NCBI RefSeq assembly: GCF_003814555.1
Contig: NZ_RKQN01000001.1
Coordinates: forward strand, 826,546 to 890,545
Direction of reading: 5' to 3'
Origin: Vulcaniibacterium tengchongense
GTDB taxonomy: Bacteria > Pseudomonadota > Gammaproteobacteria > Xanthomonadales > Xanthomonadaceae
DNA length: 64,000 nt
The translations under genes were made by a program, and so were the position numbers. The notes under the pieces are model-generated. The model was given only the letters and a program-made list of their open reading frames with translations. It had not been told where the DNA came from and ran no database searches. This document shows positions 8,178 through 15,523 of the stretch, piece after piece (the stretch's first letter is position 1; each line of letters opens with the position of its first letter).

Positions 8178-11100
8178 ATGGAGTCGGTTGGCTTGCGCCG
8201 CCCCGCGCTCTTGCTGCTGTGGCCTTTGCTGTTGTGGCTGTGCCTGGGAACGGTCGCGTCGCTGGCGGCGGACGAGACGATCCTGCCCTCGCTGGATACC
8301 GCCGAGCGCGCTTGGCTCCGCGCACATCCTACGCTAACCGTGGGCGTTTCCGACAAGGGGTGGGCGCCGTTCGAGACCGTGGAGAAGGGCGAGGTCGGCG
8401 GCCTGGGGCACGATTACCTGCGGGAAGCGGCCGAGCGCCTGGGGGTGCGATTGCGCTTCCGGTTCTTCCCCGACTGGGGCGGCGTGATGCGGGCGCTGTG
8501 CGCCGGCGAGATCGACGTGGCGGTGAACGTGTCGTTCACCGCCGACCGCACGCGCTGCGTGATCTATTCCGACCCCTACCTGGACGTGCCTTCGGTCGTG
8601 GTCGGCCGCCGCGACGATGCGCGCCTGCTCGCGCCGGGCGGCCTGGCCGGCCTGCGGGTCGCGGTGGAGAAAGGCTTCGTCACCGCCGCCGCGCTCGCGG
8701 TGCGCTATCCGAGCGTCACGGTGGTGGAGGCCGCGGACACCCGCGCGGCGTTGCGCAGCGTCGCCACGGGCGAAGCCGACGCCTACGTCGGCAATCCGTA
8801 TGCGGTCTCGCGCGTGCTGCAGGCGGAGGGACTGGGCGGGGTCGCGATCGTGCGCCTGAGCGACCTGGCCACCAATACCCTGCATTTCGCCGTACCCAAC
8901 CGCAACGAGCCCCTGGTCGGCGCGCTCGACAAGGCGTTGCGCGCCATCCCGGCGGAAACCCGAAAGGCGATCCGGGCGCGCTGGTTGCCGGAGCAGGTCC
9001 CGTGGGCGCCGTTGCGCTACGCCTGGATGAGCGAGGCCGACCGCGCCTGGCTGTCGGCGTTGCCGCCCCTGCGCCTGGGCTTCGCGCCCGACCGCGCCCC
9101 GGTTTCCTACGTCGATGCGGAGCAACGCCGCCACGGCATCAGCGAGGAATACCTGTCGATGCTGGAGGAACTCGGCGTGCGGTTCCGCCGCATCGACGCC
9201 CCCACCCGCGAGGCGATGCAGCGGGAACTGGAGCAGGGCCGGGTCGACGTCTACGTGGGCAAGGCGGGCGAAGTCCGCGAGGACGACCCGCGCTGGGTGG
9301 CGAGCCGGCCGTTCGCCACCATCCCGTTCGTGATCGTGTCGCGCGCGGAGGCCAGCCCGGTGTACGGCCTGCGCGACCTCGATGGCCTGCGCGTGGGCAC
9401 CTTCAATGCCCCGGCGATCGCCGCGCAGGTGCGTGCGCAGGCGCCGCGGGCGCGGCTGGCCCGCGTCGCCAGCGCGGAAGAGGGCCTGGAGCGGCTGCGC
9501 GAAGGCGATCTCGACGCCTACGTGGACAACCTGGCCGTGGTCGACAACCTGATCCGCAGCAAGTTTCCGGGCGACCTGCGGGTGGCCGCGCCGACGGGCG
9601 TGGACGACACGCTGGTGCTCGTGGCCAAGCGCGACTACGCGCGCCTGATCGAGGTGTTCGACCGCATCCTCGGCGACCTGAGCGAGCGCGACCGCCAGCG
9701 CATCCGCGACGAATGGCTGTCGGTGGAATACGCTTCCGGCGTCGACTGGCGGCGCCTGCTGCGGGTGCTGGTCCCGATCGGGCTGATCCTGCTCACGGCG
9801 GGCTTCGTGCACGGCGTCGGCCACGTGCGCCTGCGGCGCGAGGTGGCGCAGCGCCGCCTGGCCGAGCGGCGCCTGGCCGAGGTCACCGACAACCTGCCGG
9901 CCGTGGTCTACCGCTTCGAGTTCGGCCCGGACGGCAAGCCGTCGTTCCCGTTCATCGCCGGCGACATGCGCTCGCTGTTCGGGATCGACGTCGAGCAGGC
10001 GATGGCCGACGAACGCCGCCTGTTCGCGCGCGTGCACGAGGAGGACCGGCCGCGCCTGCTCGCCGAGGTGGAGCGCGCGGCGCGCGCGTTCGCGCCGATC
10101 GAGATCGAGTTCCGCGCGCGCGCCGAGGGCGGCTGGCGCTGGGTGCGCTCGCGCGGCATGCCGCACCGCGCGGAGAACGGCAACCCGGGCTGGAGCGGCT
10201 ACTGGATCGACGTCACCGCCGCGCACGAGCAGGCCGTGGCCCTGGCCGAAGCGACCCGCGCGGCCGAACGCGCCGCCGCGGTCAAGGCCGAGTTCCTGGC
10301 GACGATGAGCCACGAGATCCGCACGCCGATGAGCGGCGTGCTGGGCATGCTCGAGCGCCTCGGCCATACCCGGCTCGATGCCGAGCAGCGGCGCGTGCTC
10401 GGCACCATCGACGACTCGGCGCAGATGCTGCGGCAGATCCTCGACGACATCCTCGACTACTCCAAGATCGAGGCCGGGGCGATGCACCTGGAGTCGGCGC
10501 CGGTGGACCTGCGCGCCGTGGCCGACAACGTGCTGACCCTGGTCGCGCCGCTCGCGCACGGCAAGGGCCTGCGCCTGCGCAGCCGGGTCGCGCCGCGGCT
10601 GGCGGCGGAACTCGCCGGCGACGGCGTGCGCCTGCGCCAGGTGCTGTTCAACCTGCTCAGCAACGCGATCAAGTTCACCGAAACCGGCGAGGTCGCGCTG
10701 CGCATCGAGGTGCTCGGCGAACGCGACGGGCGGCAGCGCCTGCGCCTGAGCGTGAGCGATACCGGCATCGGCATCTCCCGCGAGCGGCAGGAGAAGCTGT
10801 TCCGGCCGTTCTCGCAGGCGGAAAGCTGGACCGCGCGCCGCTACGGCGGCACCGGCCTGGGCCTGAGCATCTGCCGGCGCCTGATCGACCTGATGGACGG
10901 CGAACTGCGCCTGCACAGCGAGCTCGGGCGCGGCACCCGGGTCGAGGCCGAGGTGGAGCTGGCGGTGCTGAGGCCGTCGCGGCCCGACCCGCGCCTGGCG
11001 GGCGGCGTGGCGCGCATCGGCCTGCGCGACGCGGCGGTCGCCGACGCGCTGGCCGATTGGCTGCAGGGCCTGCACCTGGGCCTGGTCGCGGCCGATGCCG

Positions 11101-12089
11101 CGCCGCCGGCGGACGCGATCGAATTCATCGACGAGCGCGATGCGGTGGAGACGCCGGCGACCGTCCGCACCGTGCTGGTCACCGAGGATCCGCTGGCGCT
11201 GGTGGACGGCGCGCGCGAGCGCGGCCTGCGGCTGAGCTGCAATCCGCTGCTCGGCTCGGAAGTGGCGCGGGCGTGCCTGCGCGCGCTCGACGCCGACGGC
11301 GCGCCGCCGCGCGAGGCGGACGAGCCGGCCGCCGGGACCGCATTGCCGGCGATGGACGGCTACCGGGTCCTGGTCGCCGAGGACCATCCGACCAACCAGG
11401 AGCTGATCCGGTGGCGGCTGCAGCAGCTCGGCCTGGCCTGCGACATCGTCGACGACGGCCGCGCCGCGCTGGCCGCGCTCGAGCGCGGCGGCTACGACCT
11501 GCTGATCACCGACGTGCGCATGCCGCACATGGACGGCTACGAGCTGACCCGGGAGATCCGGCGGCGCGAGCGCGACGGCGCGCACCTGCCGGTGATCGCG
11601 CTCACCGCCGGCGCCTTGGCCGAGGAGACGCGGCAGTGCTTCGAGGCCGGCATGGACGCCTACCTGACCAAGCCGGTGCGGTTCCAGCAATTGCGCGAAG
11701 CGGTGCAGCGCTGGATTCCGCTGGGCGGCGCCGAGCCGCCCGCGGACGCGGCCCCCGGCGGCGTCGACATGGACAAGCTCCAGCGCGTCTACGGCTCCCA
11801 GGACATGGTGCGGCGCATGCTCGAGAGCTTCGCGGCGACCACCCGCAAGGACCTGGACAGCCTGCAGGCCGCGATCGACGCCGGCGACGCCGGGCGCGTC
11901 CGCGACTGCCTGCACCGCATCGCCGGCGCATTGCGCATCTTCGATGCGAACGAACTGGCGGACGAGGCCGCGCGCCTGCTCGACGCCGTCGGAACCGACG
12001 GCGCCGCGGCGCAACAGCAGGCGTTGCAGCGCTTCGGCGGGCGCATGGGCGCGTACATCGAATGCCTGACCGCGCAGGCGGCGTCCTGA
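8178..12089 (+). CDS. EvgS/BvgS-like unorthodox hybrid sensor kinase
   Basis: The 1303-residue protein has a signal peptide, two tandem periplasmic solute-binding (SBP_bac_3, Venus-flytrap) domains at about 30-265 and 285-515, and a membrane helix near 528-550. A PAS domain (about 560-690) precedes HisKA with H712 (TMSHEIRTPMSG), a HATPase domain (NLLSNAIKFT, DTGIGI, GGTGLGLSI), a degenerate receiver-like stretch, a true receiver with D1112 (LITDVRMPHMDGYE) and an HPt domain with H1246 (LHRIAGALR). The ATG at 8178 was chosen because GGAGG stands 5 bases upstream; ATG at 8166 is an alternative. The HPt lacks the usual Lys after the His. The periplasmic ligand is unknown. Confidence 0.93.
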   Translation: MESVGLRRPALLLLWPLLLWLCLGTVASLAADETILPSLDTAERAWLRAHPTLTVGVSDKGWAPFETVEKGEVGGLGHDYLREAAERLGVRLRFRFFPDWGGVMRALCAGEIDVAVNVSFTADRTRCVIYSDPYLDVPSVVVGRRDDARLLAPGGLAGLRVAVEKGFVTAAALAVRYPSVTVVEAADTRAALRSVATGEADAYVGNPYAVSRVLQAEGLGGVAIVRLSDLATNTLHFAVPNRNEPLVGALDKALRAIPAETRKAIRARWLPEQVPWAPLRYAWMSEADRAWLSALPPLRLGFAPDRAPVSYVDAEQRRHGISEEYLSMLEELGVRFRRIDAPTREAMQRELEQGRVDVYVGKAGEVREDDPRWVASRPFATIPFVIVSRAEASPVYGLRDLDGLRVGTFNAPAIAAQVRAQAPRARLARVASAEEGLERLREGDLDAYVDNLAVVDNLIRSKFPGDLRVAAPTGVDDTLVLVAKRDYARLIEVFDRILGDLSERDRQRIRDEWLSVEYASGVDWRRLLRVLVPIGLILLTAGFVHGVGHVRLRREVAQRRLAERRLAEVTDNLPAVVYRFEFGPDGKPSFPFIAGDMRSLFGIDVEQAMADERRLFARVHEEDRPRLLAEVERAARAFAPIEIEFRARAEGGWRWVRSRGMPHRAENGNPGWSGYWIDVTAAHEQAVALAEATRAAERAAAVKAEFLATMSHEIRTPMSGVLGMLERLGHTRLDAEQRRVLGTIDDSAQMLRQILDDILDYSKIEAGAMHLESAPVDLRAVADNVLTLVAPLAHGKGLRLRSRVAPRLAAELAGDGVRLRQVLFNLLSNAIKFTETGEVALRIEVLGERDGRQRLRLSVSDTGIGISRERQEKLFRPFSQAESWTARRYGGTGLGLSICRRLIDLMDGELRLHSELGRGTRVEAEVELAVLRPSRPDPRLAGGVARIGLRDAAVADALADWLQGLHLGLVAADAAPPADAIEFIDERDAVETPATVRTVLVTEDPLALVDGARERGLRLSCNPLLGSEVARACLRALDADGAPPREADEPAAGTALPAMDGYRVLVAEDHPTNQELIRWRLQQLGLACDIVDDGRAALAALERGGYDLLITDVRMPHMDGYELTREIRRRERDGAHLPVIALTAGALAEETRQCFEAGMDAYLTKPVRFQQLREAVQRWIPLGGAEPPADAAPGGVDMDKLQRVYGSQDMVRRMLESFAATTRKDLDSLQAAIDAGDAGRVRDCLHRIAGALRIFDANELADEAARLLDAVGTDGAAAQQQALQRFGGRMGAYIECLTAQAAS

Positions 12090-12304
12090 CGGCCGCGCGA
12101 GCCGGCTCCGCCGCGCCGCGGGGGCGTGCGGCGCCGGCGCGTGCCGGCCGGCCGGTCCGCGCGGCCGCGCGCGCGGCCGTTCCCGTCGCGAAAGCCGGCC
12201 GGGCTCGCGCGGTTTCGTAGTTCTTGCATGGGGCGGGGCGCGCGCGCCGGCCATGCTGTCGCCCACGCCGGCCCGCCGGCGAGACCTGCGACAGGAGACC
12301 GCCC

Positions 12305-12604
12305 ATGAACGCCGCGATCCCGTTCGAGCGCCGCGCCCGACTCCATTCCGAAACCGCGTCCGCCGTGCCGGAGCTGCGCCTGCGCCAGCGCATCGAGGAC
12401 AGCCTGCGCGAGGCGCTGCGCGCGGACGCCGACGTGCTGATCCCGCTGCTCGCCCGCGCGCTGGAGGCGCACATGGCGCTCGGCGGGACGACGCCGGAGC
12501 CGCACCGGCAGCGGCGGGACGACAGCCTGGACCAGGTCCAGATGCTGATCTCGCTGGAACTGTACCGCCCTGGCCGCGAGGCCGGGTGCGCGCAGGCGGC
12601 GTGA
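12305..12604 (+). CDS. Hypothetical protein, 99 residues
   Basis: A good AGGAG ribosome site precedes an ATG that gives MNAAIPFERRARLHSETASA followed by a predicted helical segment (LRLRQRIEDSLREALRADAD) and an acidic DDSLDQVQMLISLEL patch. There is no signal peptide, membrane segment or recognised domain. It lies 215 bases after the hybrid kinase gene. The codon pattern is coding-like, but nothing else supports it, so it may be a lineage-specific gene or a spurious frame. Confidence 0.45.
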   Translation: MNAAIPFERRARLHSETASAVPELRLRQRIEDSLREALRADADVLIPLLARALEAHMALGGTTPEPHRQRRDDSLDQVQMLISLELYRPGREAGCAQAA

Positions 12605-13065
12605 GGCCGGGCGGGCCTTTTGCAATTTGTTGCATTCCCGGCCCGCCGCGGCTGGCGAACAATGCCCGTCCCGCTGCGAGGGCCGTGGACTTACGCGCCA
12701 ACGGATGGCGCCGCAGCGGGTAGGCGAACGGCCGTGCCCGGAGCAGCGCTCCCCTCCACTCCGGGCACGGCCGGACGCCGCTTCCGCGAGTCGCCGCCGC
12801 GATACGCGAGCGCGGCGCCGCAGTAATTGGCCGCCCGCCTGCGGCGCCCAAGGCGCGCGCCGCCCGCTGGCCGCGGTCGCAGGACCGTTTCCGGCGCCGT
12901 GCCGACCGCTCGAACGCGCACAGCGACAGCACCGCTGCGCGGCCAGCGACGGGCCGGGATCGCACAAACCCTCGCGCGACCATCGCAGTTGCCAGTCGCG
13001 TCCCAGGGCGCTCTGCGCCGCGCGCCGCGGCGCACCACAGGCGACTGCACGACACGAGGTATCGC
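12605..13065 (+). other. Intergenic region with extended hairpin
   Basis: I see no gene in these 461 bases. Just after the preceding stop, GGCGGGCC (12610-12617) pairs with GGCCCGCC (12640-12647), and within the loop TGCAA can pair with TTGCA. The result is a two-tier hairpin without a T-run. The rest is GC-rich. A GAGG ribosome site at 13056-13059 serves the OmpW-like gene; no convincing promoter was found. Confidence 0.4.
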
Positions 13066-13722
13066 ATGACCATGAAGCTGAAGTCTCTCTCCCTTGCCGT
13101 CCTGGGCGCCTGCGCGTTCGCTCCTGCGGCGTTCGCCCAGGACGACGCCGGCGCCTCGGGCGGCAAGCATTTCTCCGTCGTCGGCGGCTACGCCCTGATG
13201 CAGCCGGACTCCGATCCGATCGAAGGCTCGCGCACCGACTTCGACGGCGGCACCATGCCGACCCTGTCGCTGGCCTGGAACGCCAACGACCACTGGGGCG
13301 TCGAGCTGTGGGGCGCGGTCGACAAGGCCGACTACCGCGTGCGCGGCGACGCCGGCAAGATCGGCAGCGTCGGCCACCAGCCGGTGGCGATCAGCGGCCA
13401 GTACCACTTCGGCCGGGTCGACGCGCCGTTCCGCCCGTTCGTGGGCCTGGGCTACTTCCAGGCCAAGACCCGCGACGCCGGCATCGCCGTCGAGCCGCTG
13501 CAGCAGGTGCCGGAGTTCGACAAGCAGAAGGGCGGCATCGTCACCCTGGGCGTGGACATGAACATCAGCCCGCGCTGGTTCGCCCGCGTCGACGCGCGCT
13601 ACATGAAGGCCAACGCCGAGATCCGCAACTTCGTCGAGCACGGCGAGACCAATCCGCACGACAAGCTCGAGGCGAACTTCGACCCGTGGACGATCGGCGC
13701 CGGCGTCGGCGTTCGCTTCTGA
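13066..13722 (+). CDS. OmpW-like outer-membrane beta-barrel protein
   Basis: The 218-residue precursor has a classic signal peptide ending AAFAQDD. The mature part is built from alternating beta strands (SVVGGYALM, PTLSLAWNANDHWGVELWGA, FRPFVGLGYFQA, IVTLGVDMNISPRWFARVDA) and ends with WTIGAGVGVRF, a C-terminal Phe typical of BAM substrates. The strand pattern and length fit the OmpW/AlkL family of small 8-stranded porins that admit hydrophobic compounds. No neighbour indicates a substrate. A strong terminator follows directly. Confidence 0.8.
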   Translation: MTMKLKSLSLAVLGACAFAPAAFAQDDAGASGGKHFSVVGGYALMQPDSDPIEGSRTDFDGGTMPTLSLAWNANDHWGVELWGAVDKADYRVRGDAGKIGSVGHQPVAISGQYHFGRVDAPFRPFVGLGYFQAKTRDAGIAVEPLQQVPEFDKQKGGIVTLGVDMNISPRWFARVDARYMKANAEIRNFVEHGETNPHDKLEANFDPWTIGAGVGVRF

Positions 13723-13753
13723 TCCATCGTCGCCCCAGTCAGGCGAACGAACG

Positions 13754-13781
13754 CGCCCGGGCTCATGCCCGGGCGTTTTTT
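13754..13781 (+). terminator. Intrinsic terminator of the OmpW-like gene
   Basis: CGCCCGGGC/GCCCGGGCG forms a 9-base-pair stem with a TCAT loop followed by six T, a textbook rho-independent terminator. Confidence 0.9.
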
Positions 13782-14318
13782 CTTGGTTGATGCCGGGCCG
13801 TTTCGGACCAGACGGGGGCCCCGGGGCGAAGCCCGCGCGGAAGAGCGGGACCGCGGATCGCAGGCCCCATCCTGGGGGGGCGACGGCGACAGCCTCGGCC
13901 AGGCGCGGATGGACGTGCCGGCGGGGCAGGCCGGGGCACCGGTACGCCGGCTTGCCCCGTGCCTGTGGACCGCCATGTGCCCGCCGCGCGGTTTGGGCGC
14001 GGCGGGGTCGCCGTGGCCGTTCATCATCACGGCGCCGTGCACGCCCCGGAGGCTGCGAGATGCGAAGCCGCCGCGTCGCGCCGGACGGTGCAGACGTTCG
14101 CGCGGCAGTCCGCCGACGCGGGCAGCCGCCGCCACTACGCCTCAGCGCACCTGGCGCGAGTGCGCCCGATCACATCTGGCGGCTCGGCCCCCGCTCCCGC
14201 AGCCGCCGGTCGGACCTCCGCTTGCCCGCGGCAGTCGCTTACGGGCCGTCGCGGCCCTTGGAACTCCAGACGCGGCCCGGACGGGGCGCCGGTCATCCGT
14301 ATCGACCGCCCGGACGAA
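13782..14318. other. Intergenic region without recognisable gene
   Basis: These 537 bases separate the OmpW-like gene from the end of the fimbrial operon. Open frames occur on both strands, but their products are Arg/Ala/Pro-rich, lack ribosome sites and match no family. I see no RNA gene or repeat. Confidence 0.5.
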
Positions 14319-14347
14319 AACGGCCGGCTCGATCCGAGCCGGCCGTT
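14319..14347 (-). terminator. Terminator at the 3' end of the fimbrial operon
   Basis: A 13-base-pair stem (AACGGCCGGCTCG on the plus strand) with a 3-base loop reads, on the minus strand, into TTCG after the TT of the stem. It lies 26 bases beyond the adhesin stop. Confidence 0.75.
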
Positions 14348-14372
14348 CGCAGCCGCAGCAGGCGGGTCTGCG

Positions 14373-15509
14373 TCAGTTGTAGGCCATCGTGAAGGTGGCC
14401 CGTCCTCGCACCAGGCCCGGCGTCACCGTTCCGGTGCCGGTTCGGATCATCGCCGCGCGCAGCGGGATGGTCACCGTGCCCCCGGTAGTGGTGCCGTGCT
14501 GCCATTGTCCGGCATTGCCGATGCTGGCCGAGTCGGCGCCGAAACTCACGGGCGTGAAGTTGCCCCCGCTGCTGCGCTCGATGCGGATGCCCACGCCCTG
14601 CGCGGTCGAGTCGCCGGTCAGGCTGAGCACGTTGCTGCGGTTGGCGGGCTGGTTGTTGTCGGTCAGGGTGACGTAGACCCGGCGCTGGCCGCCGCCGGAG
14701 CCGCCGCTGCAGTTCAGGACGATGTTGAAGTTCTGGTAGGGGGTGATGCCGTCGGCGTCGGTCAGGTCACTGGCCGGGTGCTGGCCGAGCGGCACATCGC
14801 GCGTCCAATTGCTGACCGCGCACGTCGGTGCGACAGGCGGCGGCTTGTAGGTCAGGGTGATGGAGTAGTAGGTAAGGTAATTCTTGTGCGCGCCGGGTTG
14901 ATAGAAGTCGATTCCCCCGACGTAGTGGTAGGAGGACAGGCTGGCTCCGTCCGGCGTGTTGGCGACCTTGATGATCTCGAGCTCGAGCGTGCCCGGGAGG
15001 GAGCCGCGGCCGCTGAATTCGCTGCTGTAGGTCGCGATCCGATGGTAGCTGTTGTCGTCGGGGGACTGGCCGCAGCACTTCACCAGGGTGCCGTTGTAGC
15101 GCAGTCGATAGCCGACGTGAGTCCGTTCCGGGGAGCTGTAGCTGTATTTCGGCCAATACCAGGTATAGGAATGGCCGGGGACCGGCGCGGGCGAGTTGAC
15201 GGAATTGGCGAAGACGCCCAAGACGTTGGTGCGTATGTCGTACGCGGTCCTTTTGCACGAATAGGTCTGGCCGATGTTGTTGCTCAACGTCACCCTGGCC
15301 AGCACGGTGCCTATCGGCGTGTTCGCGCTTTCGTTTATGGTGATGGGGTAATTCACCAGCCGCGCCGATCCATTGCCCGACCAGTCGCCGTAGCAATTGA
15401 TCGCCTGCGCATGCGCGGCAGGGGCCAAGGCGAACCATAACAGCCCGCCCAAGCAGAGCGCCGCGCCCCGCAGCGGCGCGGACGTGCGGGTGCTGCCGAA
15501 GAGTTCCAT
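14373..15509 (-). CDS. Fimbrial tip adhesin (two-domain, FimH-like architecture)
   Basis: The 378-residue precursor has a signal peptide ending AAHAQA. An N-terminal lectin-like region (about 30-230) has four cysteines including an adjacent CC pair (VKCCGQSPDD). A C-terminal pilin domain follows with one disulfide pair (TCAVSNW, LNCSGGSGG) and ends RGRATFTMAYN, the penultimate aromatic pattern recognised by chaperones. It is last in the pilin-chaperone-usher-adhesin operon, the usual place for a tip adhesin. The ATG at 15509 has GGAG 8 bases upstream; an ATG at 15527 overlaps the usher stop but lacks a ribosome site. The DNA is visibly less GC-rich than its surroundings. The receptor is unknown. 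Confidence 0.82.
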   Translation of the reverse strand: MELFGSTRTSAPLRGAALCLGGLLWFALAPAAHAQAINCYGDWSGNGSARLVNYPITINESANTPIGTVLARVTLSNNIGQTYSCKRTAYDIRTNVLGVFANSVNSPAPVPGHSYTWYWPKYSYSSPERTHVGYRLRYNGTLVKCCGQSPDDNSYHRIATYSSEFSGRGSLPGTLELEIIKVANTPDGASLSSYHYVGGIDFYQPGAHKNYLTYYSITLTYKPPPVAPTCAVSNWTRDVPLGQHPASDLTDADGITPYQNFNIVLNCSGGSGGGQRRVYVTLTDNNQPANRSNVLSLTGDSTAQGVGIRIERSSGGNFTPVSFGADSASIGNAGQWQHGTTTGGTVTIPLRAAMIRTGTGTVTPGLVRGRATFTMAYN

Positions 15510-15523
15510 CGTCGTTTCTCCGT

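Noticed and set aside
12610-12647. Two-tier hairpin considered as a terminator or small RNA
   Set aside because: There is no T-run, no promoter and no conserved element I can name; left as an unexplained hairpin.
8334-13166. Very long open frame on the minus strand opposite the hybrid kinase
   Set aside because: It is antisense to a gene with complete domain order, and its product is Ala/Arg/Gln/His-rich with no family features. Long antisense frames are expected at this GC content.
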